In this document: positions 1 through 7,432 of the stretch, in pieces | How positions within the stretch are numbered: the first letter of the stretch is position 1 | How the letters are laid out: each line of letters starts with the position of its first letter | From: Alphaproteobacteria bacterium | GTDB taxonomy: Bacteria > Pseudomonadota > Alphaproteobacteria > Sphingomonadales > Sphingomonadaceae | Length of the DNA: 16,609 nucleotides | Assembly (NCBI GenBank): GCA_018828205.1 | Contig: JAHJWA010000256.1 | Coordinates: forward strand, 1 to 16,609 | Direction of reading: 5' to 3' | Notes under the pieces: model-generated | The model's input: the letters and a program-made list of their open reading frames with translations, nothing else | Database searches by the model: none | What the model was told of the DNA's origin: nothing | Program-made: the position numbers and the translations under genes

Positions 1-1211
1 ATCGACAGGGTGAGCGGCAGCTGGAGGTAGACGGTCGTGCCTTCGCCGGGCTGGCTGAAGATATCGATCGAGCCGCCGACCTTTTCGATATTGGCGCGCA
101 CGACGTCCATGCCGACCCCACGGCCCGAGACCGAACTCACTGAATCGGCCGTGGAAAGTCCCGGTTCGAAGACCAGCAGGCGCTTCTGGCGCTCGTCCAT
201 CCGGTTCAGTTCGGCGTCGGTACAGACCCCGGCCGCGAGCGCCTTGGCCTCGAGCCGGTCGATATCGATACCGCGGCCGTCGTCGGAGATCGCCAGCGAG
301 ATGCGGTTGCCCGACTGGCGAGCGGCAAATTTCAGCAGGCCGGCCTGGCGCTTGCCGTTTTCGCGCCGTTTGTCAGGGGTTTCGATCCCGTGATCGATCG
401 CGTTGCGGATGATGTGGGTGAGCGGGTCGCGGACCATCTCGACCATCTCGCGGTCGAGTTCGACATCTCCGCCTTCGAATTCGACTGTTACCTCCTTGCC
501 GAGCTCGTGGGCGAGATCGCGGACAAGCCGCGGAAGTGCACCGAACAGATGTTCGAGCCGCTGCATCCGCATCCGCGTGGTCGCGTTGCGGACATCGGCG
601 AGGATCGCGGAGAGGCGCTCGAAGGGACCGTCGATCGTCGGCTGCTCGCCGGCCTCGCGCAGGCGCCGCGCGAGATCGTTGCGCGCCAGCACCATGTCGG
701 AGACGCCCTTCATCACCTCGTCGAGCAGATCGACGGGGAGGCGGATCGAGCGCTGGACCTGGCTGGTCCGGCTTGTGCGGACGGTGCCCTCCTCGGCGTC
801 TTCCGGTCCGGCAAGGGAAGTCTCTTGCTGCTCGGCCAATTCGGCACCGGGCTGCAGCGCTTCGATCAGCGCCTCGTCGCCGCCGGCGGGGAACTCCTCG
901 CCCGCCTCGATCGCGTCGTTCATCCGGCCGATCCGGTCCATGATCGCGAGCACCGCCGACACCAGCGCGCGGTCGGGGTCGCGGCGTCCGGCGCGGCAAT
1001 CGGCCAGCGCGTCTTCCGCGGCGTGGCTCAGCCGCTCGAGGCGGGGGAAATCGAAGAAGCCGCAATTGCCTTTGACGGTGTGGACGAAGCGGAAAATCGT
1101 GTCGAGCCGGGCCTTGTCGGCGGGATCGGCTTCCCAGGCGACGATCTCCTCGCCGCTCGCCTCGAGCATTTCGCGGGTTTCGGCGACGAAATCCGCCAGC
1201 AAATCGTCCAT
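1..1211 (-). CDS. cheA: Chemotaxis histidine kinase CheA, partial (C-terminal end beyond left edge)
   Basis: CheA autophosphorylates a histidine and passes the phosphate to CheY/CheB in the chemoreceptor array. The first ~403 residues are present, with the reading frame open to the left edge. The N-terminal HPt domain carries VHTVKG with the phospho-acceptor His44. A dimerisation (P3) helix pair starts near residue 152 (QRSIRLPVDLL). The ATPase domain shows the N box HIIRNAIDHG (266-275), the G1 box DDGRG (310-314) and GRGVGMD (363-369). The P4 end and CheW-like domain would lie outside the window. The start is ATG at 1211 with GGAG about 7 bases upstream. Only ~45 poorly conserved residues separate HPt from P3, so a classical CheY-binding P2 domain appears absent; such compact CheAs are known. 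The MATE gene upstream on the same strand is 63 bases away and functionally unrelated. Family identity is very secure. Confidence 0.95.
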   Translation of the reverse strand, partial: MDDLLADFVAETREMLEASGEEIVAWEADPADKARLDTIFRFVHTVKGNCGFFDFPRLERLSHAAEDALADCRAGRRDPDRALVSAVLAIMDRIGRMNDAIEAGEEFPAGGDEALIEALQPGAELAEQQETSLAGPEDAEEGTVRTSRTSQVQRSIRLPVDLLDEVMKGVSDMVLARNDLARRLREAGEQPTIDGPFERLSAILADVRNATTRMRMQRLEHLFGALPRLVRDLAHELGKEVTVEFEGGDVELDREMVEMVRDPLTHIIRNAIDHGIETPDKRRENGKRQAGLLKFAARQSGNRISLAISDDGRGIDIDRLEAKALAAGVCTDAELNRMDERQKRLLVFEPGLSTADSVSSVSGRGVGMDVVRANIEKVGGSIDIFSQPGEGTTVYLQLPLTLS

Positions 1212-1274
1212 TTCGTCTCCGCCCCTTTGCGTATCGGGGTAGCTATGCCGGAGGATGGTTAACGATCGGTAATG

Positions 1275-2618
1275 TCAGGCCGCTGTTTTCTGGCGCAGAA
1301 CCCGCCAGACGATCAGCGCCGCCAGCGCGCCGCCGGCAAGGTTGGCGACCAGCTCGGCGGCGTAGATCGCATCGGCGCCCCAGGCACCGCGCAGCAGCCA
1401 GGCGAAGGGCATCATCACCAGGAAGACCCGCGCGGCGCTCTGCAGCAGCGCCAGGGGCGCACGGTCCATCGCGTTGAGCACGCCATTGCCGGTGATCAGC
1501 AGGCCGAAACCGGCATAGCCCCAGACCGCGATCGCGAGATAGGCAGCGAATTGCGCGATCACCGCGGGATCGTCGCTGAACAGGCTGGCGAAGCGCTCGC
1601 CGAAGGCGAACAGCAGCACCGCCACCGCCAGCCCGTAGAGCACGCAGAACCCGCCCGCCCAGGCGACCGCGCGGCGCGCCCGGTCGGGCAGGCCGGCGCC
1701 CCAGTTCTGCCCGACGATGGCGCCGATCGATCCCGACAGCGCGAGCAGGGGCACCACCGCGAAGCTCTGCAGCCGGCCCGCCGCGCCGAAGCCGGCGACC
1801 GCGGCCTGGCCCTCGACCGCGACCAGCGCGGTGAGAACCGAGAGCCCGATCGGGTTGATCGAATTGGAGAAGGCCGCCGGCCCCGCGACCCGCAGGATCG
1901 CGACCAGCGGTTCGATCACCGCGCTCTGGCGGATCAGCATCGGTTTGAACGGCAGCGCGGTGCTGCGGATCAGCCAGAGACCGAGCAGGATCGCGATGCC
2001 CCAGCCCGCCAGCGTGGCATAGGCGGCGCCGGCGATGCCAAACCCTTCGAAACCCAGCGCACCGGTGATGAGGATCGGGTCGAGCACCCAATTGGCGGCG
2101 GCGTAGCAGATCGAGATATAGCTGGTTTTGCGCGCCTCGCCCTGTCCGCGCAGCACCCCGTTGAACCCCATGATCGTCATCAGCAGCGGAACGCCCAGCG
2201 CGAAGGGCTGCATATAGGCGCGGATGAAGGGCCGGGTCTGCGCGTCGGCGTTCATCAGGCTGAACAGCGGATCGAGCAGCGCGAACAGCGCCAGCCCCAT
2301 CGCCACGCCCAGGGCGATGGCGAAGACGATCCCCAGATTGGCGCGCCGCGCGGCCTTGTCGCTGTGGCCCTCGCCGAGCGCGCGGGCGACCACCGAGTTG
2401 ATCCCGACCATGACCCCGACGCCCATGCTGGTGAGCGCCACGCTGATCGGGAAGATGAAGGCGATCGCCGCCAGTTCGGTGCTGCCGAGCTGGCCGATGT
2501 AATAGGCATCCACCAGGCCGATCGACATGATCGCCGCGACCCCGATGATCATCGGGGTGGTCTGCGTCACGAGATGGCCGCGGATCGATCCGCGCGTCAG
2601 TTTGGCCGTCTCGCTCAT
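1275..2618 (-). CDS. MATE family multidrug/toxin efflux transporter
   Basis: This is a 447-residue inner-membrane protein with the roughly twelve hydrophobic segments expected of a MATE (multi-antimicrobial extrusion) exporter, which uses Na+ or H+ gradients to expel cationic drugs or metabolites. Characteristic stretches are TTPMIIGVAAIMSIGLVD in helix 1 (residues 20-37), YYIGQLGSTELAAIAF (39-54) and NSVVARALGEGHSDKAARRA (74-93). The two six-helix halves are both intact. The start is ATG at 2618, with AGGGG about 10 bases upstream as a plausible ribosome site. It is divergent from the 2Fe-2S protein gene, with about 130 bases between them that contain a tandem repeat. It lies upstream of cheA on the same strand but shows no functional link to it. 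The substrate cannot be told from sequence. Confidence 0.92.
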   Translation of the reverse strand: MSETAKLTRGSIRGHLVTQTTPMIIGVAAIMSIGLVDAYYIGQLGSTELAAIAFIFPISVALTSMGVGVMVGINSVVARALGEGHSDKAARRANLGIVFAIALGVAMGLALFALLDPLFSLMNADAQTRPFIRAYMQPFALGVPLLMTIMGFNGVLRGQGEARKTSYISICYAAANWVLDPILITGALGFEGFGIAGAAYATLAGWGIAILLGLWLIRSTALPFKPMLIRQSAVIEPLVAILRVAGPAAFSNSINPIGLSVLTALVAVEGQAAVAGFGAAGRLQSFAVVPLLALSGSIGAIVGQNWGAGLPDRARRAVAWAGGFCVLYGLAVAVLLFAFGERFASLFSDDPAVIAQFAAYLAIAVWGYAGFGLLITGNGVLNAMDRAPLALLQSAARVFLVMMPFAWLLRGAWGADAIYAAELVANLAGGALAALIVWRVLRQKTAA

Positions 2619-2662
2619 CGCAGCGGGCCCCTATAGCGGTCGGGGGAGCTTGGGAAGCTCGG

Positions 2663-2698
2663 CCTGCCGATCCGCCTGCCGATCCGCTTGCCGATCTG
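2663..2698. repeat. Three tandem copies of a 12-base unit between divergent genes
   Basis: Two perfect copies of CCTGCCGATCCG (2663-2674 and 2675-2686) are followed by a third copy with two changes, CTTGCCGATCTG (2687-2698). The array sits between the divergent MATE gene (start 2618) and the 2Fe-2S protein gene (start 2750). It could be a cluster of regulator sites or merely slipped-strand expansion; sequence alone cannot decide. Confidence 0.85.
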
Positions 2699-2749
2699 CG
2701 GCGAGGCGTGCCAAGGAGCACACCACCACGTCCAGCAGGAGAACGCCGC

Positions 2750-3304
2750 TTGCCCCGCATGACCGTCAACGGAAGGCCGGTCGAATATCTGATGGAGCCG
2801 GACACGCCGCTGCTCTGGGCGCTGCGCGACGCCTCCAATCTGACCGGGACGAAATACGGTTGCGGGGTCGGCGATTGCGGGGCCTGCATGGTCCATGTCG
2901 ATGGCGAGGCGCTGCGCAGCTGCCTGATCACCATCGCCGAGGCGGAGGGGCGTTTCGTCACCACCATCGAAGGCCTGTCGCGCGACCGCTCGCACCCGGT
3001 GCAGCAGGCGCTGGTGGCCGAACAGGCGGTCCAGTGCGGCTTCTGCACCCCGGGCATCGCGATGGCGGCGAGCGCGCTGCTCGAGCGCAATTCCTCGCCG
3101 AGCGAGGCGGAGATCGTCGCGGCGATCCCCAATCTGTGCCGCTGCGGGGTCTATCCCCGGCTGGTCCGCGCGGTGGAGCGCGCGGGACGGGTCGCGCGCC
3201 GCGAGGAGACGATCAGCGCCGCGCCGGCGCCCGGTATCAGCGCCGAGGATGCCGCGCGGCTGGTGCCGGCGATGACGCCGCCGGACGGTCCAGACGCGGA
3301 TTGA
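2750..3304 (+). CDS. Orphan (2Fe-2S)-binding protein, small subunit type of molybdenum hydroxylases (IorA/CoxS-like)
   Basis: This 184-residue protein has the fold of the small subunit of xanthine-dehydrogenase-family enzymes such as isoquinoline 1-oxidoreductase. An N-terminal plant-type ferredoxin domain has C38-x4-C43-x2-C46 and C58 (YGCGVGDCGAC). A helical domain follows with C96-x2-C99 and C130-x-C132 (QCGFCTPGIAMAA, LCRCGVYPRLVRA). Both sets of [2Fe-2S] ligands are complete. In this family it passes electrons from a Mo-cofactor subunit. No such large subunit is encoded next to it: arsC follows and a MATE gene is divergent. The last ~35 residues are an Ala/Pro/Arg-rich tail. Start choice: TTG at 2750 has AGGAGA (2737-2742) at good spacing. 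ATG at 2759 is the alternative (17 bases from that site), and GTG at 2708 is unlikely. The physiological partner is unknown. Confidence 0.85.
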   Translation: MPRMTVNGRPVEYLMEPDTPLLWALRDASNLTGTKYGCGVGDCGACMVHVDGEALRSCLITIAEAEGRFVTTIEGLSRDRSHPVQQALVAEQAVQCGFCTPGIAMAASALLERNSSPSEAEIVAAIPNLCRCGVYPRLVRAVERAGRVARREETISAAPAPGISAEDAARLVPAMTPPDGPDAD

Positions 3305-3375
3305 TCGGTCGCGGTGTTTCCGCGGACGGTGCCTTTGCCTAAGGGCGGGGGCGCAATTCACAGGAGATGGAATCG

Positions 3376-3720
3376 ATGAAAGCGACGATCTGGCACAATC
3401 CGAAATGCGGGACTTCGCGCAAAACCCTCGCGATCCTCGAGAACCTTTCGGCGGTGGAACTCACCGTGGTCGAATATCTCAAGGAGCCGCCCAGCGCCGG
3501 CAAGCTCGAGCAGCTCTACCGGGATGCCGGTATCGCGCCGCAGGAAGGGCTGCGGCTGCGCGGCACCGATGCCGAGGAGCGCGGCCTGCCCGAGGCCGAT
3601 GCGGCGACCGTGCTCGAGGCGATGGTGGCCGACCCGATCCTCATCGAACGCCCGCTGGTCGAGACCGAGAAGGGCGTGCGGCTATGCCGCCCGCAGGACA
3701 GGGTACTCGAGATCCTCTAG
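3376..3720 (+). CDS. arsC: ArsC-type arsenate reductase (glutaredoxin-dependent class)
   Basis: This 114-residue cytoplasmic thioredoxin-fold protein is of the ArsC/Spx/YffB superfamily. The motif HNPKCGTSRKT with Cys11 is the ArsC signature (NPxCxTSR), rather than the CxxC of Spx or the CDT of YffB. Arg60/62, Arg92 (IERPLV) and Arg102/105 (VRLCRP) match the oxyanion-binding arginines of the family. It would reduce arsenate to arsenite using glutathione and glutaredoxin. It is shorter than E. coli ArsC (141) but typical of chromosomal homologues. ATG at 3376 is preferred because AGGAG (3362-3366) lies 9 bases upstream; the in-frame ATG at 3367 directly abuts that site. No arsR, arsB or acr3 is adjacent, so a general reductase role is also possible. 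Its stop shares CTAG with the convergent MFS gene. Confidence 0.88.
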   Translation: MKATIWHNPKCGTSRKTLAILENLSAVELTVVEYLKEPPSAGKLEQLYRDAGIAPQEGLRLRGTDAEERGLPEADAATVLEAMVADPILIERPLVETEKGVRLCRPQDRVLEIL

Positions 3721-5090
3721 CCGCGGTCGCGGGTCAGCTTCTCGTCGGGCTGGAGCGTGCGCAGCCCGATCGCGAAAACCGCGAGGCAGAGCAGCAGGAT
3801 CAGCCCGAAGCCGAGCCAGTCCGAGGTGTTGTAGAGAAACACCCCGAGTGCGGGGGCGTAGATGAAGCTGGCGCCCGCCACCGAGGCGGTGACCCCGCTG
3901 GCGCGCCCTTGCTCGGCGCGGCTGACCGCCAGCGAGGTGCCGGCGGTGGTGCCGGGGCGGAACAGGCCGAAGCCGAGCGAGGCGATCGCATAGCCGAGCG
4001 CGATGCTGTGCAGGTTCTGCGCCCCGCCGAGCACCGCGACGCCGATCGCGGCTACCGCGATGCCCCAGAGCGAGGCCGCGCGCGGGCCGAGATGCAACCG
4101 CGGGATCAGCCCCCATTGCGCGAGCAGCGTCGCGAGCGCGCCGGCCATCAGCACCAGGCCGACCGGTCCAGCGCCTTCGGCCGGGGTGTCGCGCAGACCC
4201 AGCCGGTCGAGCACCAGAAACCCCGAAATCCCCAGAATCATCGCCTGTGCGTGCCCGCCGAGCAGGCCGACCGTCACCCAGGGGCGCAGCCGCGGGTCCA
4301 TCCAGCGCAGCTTGCCCTCGGGCAGGCTGTCGTCTTCCCCGTCGATCGGCTCGCTCGACTCGGTGCCGTTGCCGTCGTCGCGGTGCCCGGCGGTCGAGCC
4401 ACCCGCATAGGCATAGGGGTTGCCGCGCGCGGGGAATTGCGGCTCGTCATTGGGCAGTCGCAGCCGCAGCGCCACCAGCGCCGCCACTCCGATCAGCGCG
4501 AAGATGATGAAGGGGCCGGTCAGCCCGAGCAGTGGCAGCACCATCAGCGGCGCCAGCGCGGGGCCGATCACGGTGCCCAGCCCGAAGCTCGAGGCGATCA
4601 GCGACAGCGCCTGCGTCCGTTCCGAGCGCGGGGTGCGGCTGGCGACATAGGCCTGGACCGCGGGCGGGGCGGCGCTGCCGAAGCCGCCGTAGAGGCTGCG
4701 CGCCGCCGCAAAGGCGATCAGCGCCCAGATCGCGGGGAGGGCGTTGGTCAAGCCGAGCCACAGCGCGAAGCCGCAGAAACCCATCGAGACGATGAAGCCC
4801 GAGAGACCCAGCGCCATCATCGCCTTGCGCCCGCGCTGGTCCGAGCGGTCGGCCCAGATCGGCGCGCATACCACCCACAGCAGCGCCGACCAGCTGTAGG
4901 CGAGGCTGATCCAGACATCGTTGACGCCCAGCGCGGTGCCGATCGAAGGCATTACCGATTGCATTGCGGTGTTGCCCGCAGCGGTGACCAGCATCACCAT
5001 GAACAGCAGCGCCATCCGGTCGCGCGGTATCGAGCGCGGCAGCGTCGGCGGCGCGGGCGCTATCGTGGGGGAGGGGTCGCTGTCGGCCAT
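3717..5090 (-). CDS. MFS transporter (12 transmembrane segments, drug-efflux-like)
   Basis: This 457-residue inner-membrane protein belongs to the major facilitator superfamily. Motif A between helices 2 and 3 is seen as ADRSDQRGRK (80-89). A motif-C-like, glycine/proline-rich helix 5 is LIASSFGLGTVIGPALAPL (164-182), typical of proton-coupled exporters related to the TetA/Bcr group. After helix 6 a long, hydrophilic, acidic central loop (about 213-265) contains GHRDDGNGTESSEP and GEDDSLPEGK, longer than usual. The N-terminus has a Pro/Ala-rich cytoplasmic tail before helix 1 at about residue 26. The start is ATG at 5090, with GGAA about 7 bases upstream. It is divergent from the methyltransferase gene (103-base gap) and convergent with arsC, overlapping by 4 bases. 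The substrate is unknown; proximity to arsC does not prove an arsenic role. Confidence 0.9.
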   Translation of the reverse strand: MADSDPSPTIAPAPPTLPRSIPRDRMALLFMVMLVTAAGNTAMQSVMPSIGTALGVNDVWISLAYSWSALLWVVCAPIWADRSDQRGRKAMMALGLSGFIVSMGFCGFALWLGLTNALPAIWALIAFAAARSLYGGFGSAAPPAVQAYVASRTPRSERTQALSLIASSFGLGTVIGPALAPLMVLPLLGLTGPFIIFALIGVAALVALRLRLPNDEPQFPARGNPYAYAGGSTAGHRDDGNGTESSEPIDGEDDSLPEGKLRWMDPRLRPWVTVGLLGGHAQAMILGISGFLVLDRLGLRDTPAEGAGPVGLVLMAGALATLLAQWGLIPRLHLGPRAASLWGIAVAAIGVAVLGGAQNLHSIALGYAIASLGFGLFRPGTTAGTSLAVSRAEQGRASGVTASVAGASFIYAPALGVFLYNTSDWLGFGLILLLCLAVFAIGLRTLQPDEKLTRDRG

Positions 5091-5193
5091 GGTGATTCCG
5101 CGCTAGGCGCGCCCCCTTCGGGTTGCAATGCCGCGTTGAAGCTGTAACCCGTCGTCGCTTCGTGGGTCGCTGACCACAGACAAGGGTCGATTA

Positions 5194-5829
5194 GTGAACG
5201 ATTATCAAGGCACAAGAGCGCTCCGCCGCGACGATCTCAAGGCGCGGACCGGGCGCCTGTTCGGCCAGTGGGGCGTGTTTTTCCGCGGTTTCCTCGAACA
5301 TCCCAAGATGGTCGGTTCGATCATTCCCTCGTCGCGCTTCACCATCGAGAAGATGCTGGCGCCGGTCGATTGGGACGAATGCCGGCTGTTCGTCGAATAC
5401 GGTCCGGGGGTGGGCACCTTCTGCCAGCCGGTGCTCGACCGGATGCGCCGCGATGCGACGCTGATCGTCATCGACACCAACCCGCTCTATATCGACTATC
5501 TGCGCAAGACGATCACCGACAGCCGCTTCCACGCGGTGCTGGGTTCGGCCGCCGAGGTCGAGGAGATCGTGGCCGCGCATGGTTTCGACCAGGCCGATTA
5601 CGTGCTCTCGGGGCTGCCGTTCTCGACGCTGCCCGATGGCGTCGCGCCGGCGATCGCCGAGGCCACCCACCGCGTGCTGCGACCGGGCGGGGCTTTCCTG
5701 GTCTATCAGTTCACCGCCCGCGCCCGCGACTATATGGCGCCGCATTTCCGCCGCATCGACAGCGGCTTCGAACTGCTCAACGTGCTGCCCTGCAAGCTGT
5801 TCTGGGGCTGGAAGAGCGACGCGGGCTGA
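5194..5829 (+). CDS. Class I SAM-dependent methyltransferase, phospholipid N-methyltransferase (PmtA)-like
   Basis: This 211-residue soluble Rossmann-fold methyltransferase has the SAM-binding motif I VEYGPGVGTF (67-76), an acidic ribose-binding residue in VIDTN (Asp94) and motif IV SGLPFSTLP (139-147). The region GSIIPSS (41-47) before motif I and the KsgA-like GLPF match the Rhodobacter-type PmtA family, which methylates phosphatidylethanolamine towards phosphatidylcholine at the inner membrane face. Such proteins are often labelled 'rRNA adenine methyltransferase-like', and PmtA function is not proven here. The start is GTG at 5194, as no ATG precedes Met39. The upstream AAGGG (5182-5186) is a modest ribosome site. 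It is divergent from the MFS gene and convergent with the membrane protein gene at 5859. If it is PmtA, its substrate is membrane lipid. Confidence 0.82.
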   Translation: MNDYQGTRALRRDDLKARTGRLFGQWGVFFRGFLEHPKMVGSIIPSSRFTIEKMLAPVDWDECRLFVEYGPGVGTFCQPVLDRMRRDATLIVIDTNPLYIDYLRKTITDSRFHAVLGSAAEVEEIVAAHGFDQADYVLSGLPFSTLPDGVAPAIAEATHRVLRPGGAFLVYQFTARARDYMAPHFRRIDSGFELLNVLPCKLFWGWKSDAG

Positions 5830-5853
5830 AGGGGCTTTTCGGCCTGCGCCCCT
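5830..5853. terminator. Possible bidirectional hairpin between convergent genes
   Basis: AGGGGC (5830-5835) and GCCCCT (5848-5853) form a perfect 6-bp stem around a 12-base loop. The stem begins immediately after the methyltransferase stop, and its far arm ends five bases before the convergent membrane-protein stop. Four T residues lie in the loop rather than after the stem, so it is not a classical intrinsic terminator. Its placement is nevertheless right for ending transcripts from both sides. Confidence 0.35.
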
Positions 5854-5858
5854 GATCC

Positions 5859-6692
5859 CTAGTCCTCGCCGCCGGCGCGCGGCACCGATGCGCTGGCCTG
5901 CCCGGCCAGCTGCTGATGCACCGAGGCCAGCACCGCATAGGCGATCAGCGAGAAGATCGCGTTGATCAGCGCGCCGCTGATCGCCAGGCCGATGAGCTGC
6001 AATTCCTCTCCGAGCAGAGCCAGCACCAGCCCGATGATCAGATTGAGCACGGTCGAGGCGACCACGAAGGCCACGATCAGCAACAGGAAGAAGAAGAACA
6101 GCCGAAAGCTGTTGCGCCTGGTCAGCCGCCAGGAGCGCGCGAGCGCGGTGAGCGGGTTGCGCAGCTGATCGATCGCGACGGCGGGCGAGGTGAGCGAGAG
6201 CTTGACCGCGATGTAGATCAGGATCGGCAGGGCAATCAGCGTGAGCAGCCCGGCGATGGCGGGCGAACCCGTGGCCGCGCCGATTCCCGAGGCAAGCATG
6301 ATGGGTGCGAATATCGCCAGCGCGGCGACGATCTGCGCGCCAACCTGGGTCGGCAGCAGCGTGACGCCGCGCCGGATGGCATCGCCCACGGTGGGGCGCG
6401 CATTGTCGCCCAGCACCGCGAGACTCGCGATCCCGCCGATCGCCTGGATCAGCGCCAGCAGCAGCAGCGCCCACCAGAACTCCGCATAGAATTCCATCAC
6501 GATCGCCGCGATGGCATCCATGTCCGTCTCGTTCGCGGCGGAGGCTTCGGCGATTCCGGTATCGGGCAGGAACAGCGAGAAGGCGAGATAGGGCAGGAAG
6601 AAGAACACGCCCGTGAGGACCAGCACGACCTCGCGATTGGCGCGGATCATCGCCATCGCTCCGTCCCATGCGGCGCTGAGGTCCAATTTCAT
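5859..6692 (-). CDS. Six-helix membrane protein resembling the glycerophosphoryl diester phosphodiesterase membrane domain
   Basis: This 277-residue integral membrane protein is predicted to have about six helices, near residues 21-41, 72-94, 118-139, 147-167, 197-226 and 234-257. A hydrophilic segment around 48-66 (rich in Ala, Glu and Asp) follows helix 1. The motif NPLTALARSWRLTRRNSFRLF before helix 5 is the kind of conserved segment seen in bacterial proteins grouped with the membrane domain of glycerophosphodiester phosphodiesterases. No catalytic phosphodiesterase domain is present, so no enzymatic role should be assumed. The start is ATG at 6692, with GGGGAG (AGCACAGCGA following) at good spacing. 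It is divergent from lipB across about 68 bases. The function is unknown; a role in envelope or lipid handling would only be a guess. Confidence 0.75.
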   Translation of the reverse strand: MKLDLSAAWDGAMAMIRANREVVLVLTGVFFFLPYLAFSLFLPDTGIAEASAANETDMDAIAAIVMEFYAEFWWALLLLALIQAIGGIASLAVLGDNARPTVGDAIRRGVTLLPTQVGAQIVAALAIFAPIMLASGIGAATGSPAIAGLLTLIALPILIYIAVKLSLTSPAVAIDQLRNPLTALARSWRLTRRNSFRLFFFFLLLIVAFVVASTVLNLIIGLVLALLGEELQLIGLAISGALINAIFSLIAYAVLASVHQQLAGQASASVPRAGGED

Positions 6693-6760
6693 TCGCTGTG
6701 CTCCCCGATCTGGCTCTTTCGCCCTTGATAACCGCCGCGGCTCTCGCCACGCAATCTCCC

Positions 6761-7432
6761 ATGTCAGTCGCGTCCCCCGAAACGGTCGATATTCGCCGCA
6801 GCGCGAACCGGATTCCCTATCGCGAAGCGCTGGCCACCATGGAGGCGCGCAACGAGGCGATCGGGCGCGGCGGAGCGAAGGAGCTGGTCTGGCTGCTCGA
6901 GCATCCGCCGATCTACACCGCCGGGACCAGCGCGGTGGCGGGCGAGCTGCTCGATCCGCGCTTCGAGGTGGTCGAGGCCGGGCGCGGCGGGCGCTACACC
7001 TATCACGGACCGGGCCAGCGGATCGGCTATGTCCTGCTCGATCTGAGGGAGCGCGGGCGCGATGTCCGCCGCTTCGTCCAGGCGCTCGAGGGCTGGGTGA
7101 TCGCCACGCTGGACGATATCGGGGTCGAGGCCTGGCGCGCCGAGGGGCGGATCGGGATCTGGACGCGCGATATCGATGGCCGCGAGGCCAAGATCGGCGC
7201 GATCGGGGTGCGGGTGCGGCGCTGGGTGACGATGCACGGCTTCTCGGTCAATCTCGACCCCGATCTGGCGCATTTCACCGGCATCGTGCCCTGCGGGATC
7301 GAGGAATTCGGGGTCACCAGCCTGGCCAGACTGGGCAAACCGCTTGCGCCCGAGAGCTGGGATGAGGCATTGCTCGCGCGTCTCGACGATTTCCTCGCCG
7401 CGCTGAACGGAAAGATGAGCGCCCTGCCATGA
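6761..7432 (+). CDS. lipB: Octanoyl-[acyl carrier protein]:protein N-octanoyltransferase LipB
   Basis: LipB moves the octanoyl group from acyl carrier protein to lipoyl domains of 2-oxoacid dehydrogenases and the glycine cleavage H protein, before LipA inserts sulfur. The 223-residue product matches the family length. It shows LLEHPPIYTAGTSA, then GGRYTYHGPGQ (substrate pocket, HGPGQ at 82-86), and the catalytic pair Lys144 (AKIGAIG) and Cys178 (VPCGI). The start is ATG at 6761. No clear ribosome site precedes it, so a leaderless or weakly initiated message is possible. In-frame GTG 6698 and TTG 6725 also exist, but they would add residues not expected for LipB. The stop overlaps the next gene's start by 4 bases (ATGA). 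It is divergent from the membrane protein gene. Confidence 0.96.
   Translation: MSVASPETVDIRRSANRIPYREALATMEARNEAIGRGGAKELVWLLEHPPIYTAGTSAVAGELLDPRFEVVEAGRGGRYTYHGPGQRIGYVLLDLRERGRDVRRFVQALEGWVIATLDDIGVEAWRAEGRIGIWTRDIDGREAKIGAIGVRVRRWVTMHGFSVNLDPDLAHFTGIVPCGIEEFGVTSLARLGKPLAPESWDEALLARLDDFLAALNGKMSALP

Noticed and set aside
390..1262. Plus-strand open frame opposite cheA
   Set aside because: It is antisense to a clear CheA with all catalytic boxes and has no recognisable domain of its own.
2708..2758. GTG start at 2708 for the 2Fe-2S protein
   Set aside because: It has no ribosome site and adds an Arg/Pro-rich extension foreign to the family; the AGGAGA at 2737-2742 lies within it and serves the TTG at 2750.
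3310..3324. Small CGCGG/CCGCG hairpin after the 2Fe-2S gene
   Set aside because: A 5-bp stem without a T tract is common by chance at this GC content.
3376..5090. An arsenic resistance operon formed by arsC and the MFS gene
   Set aside because: The genes are convergent, no arsR, arsB or acr3 is present, and the MFS protein has no feature tying it to arsenite.
3405..5147. Long plus-strand open frame covering arsC and the antisense of the MFS gene
   Set aside because: The product is Arg/Gln/Ala-rich low complexity. The real genes on this stretch (arsC and the MFS transporter) are unambiguous.
6698..6760. Upstream GTG start for lipB
   Set aside because: It would add 21 residues not expected for LipB and would start six bases from the divergent membrane protein start.
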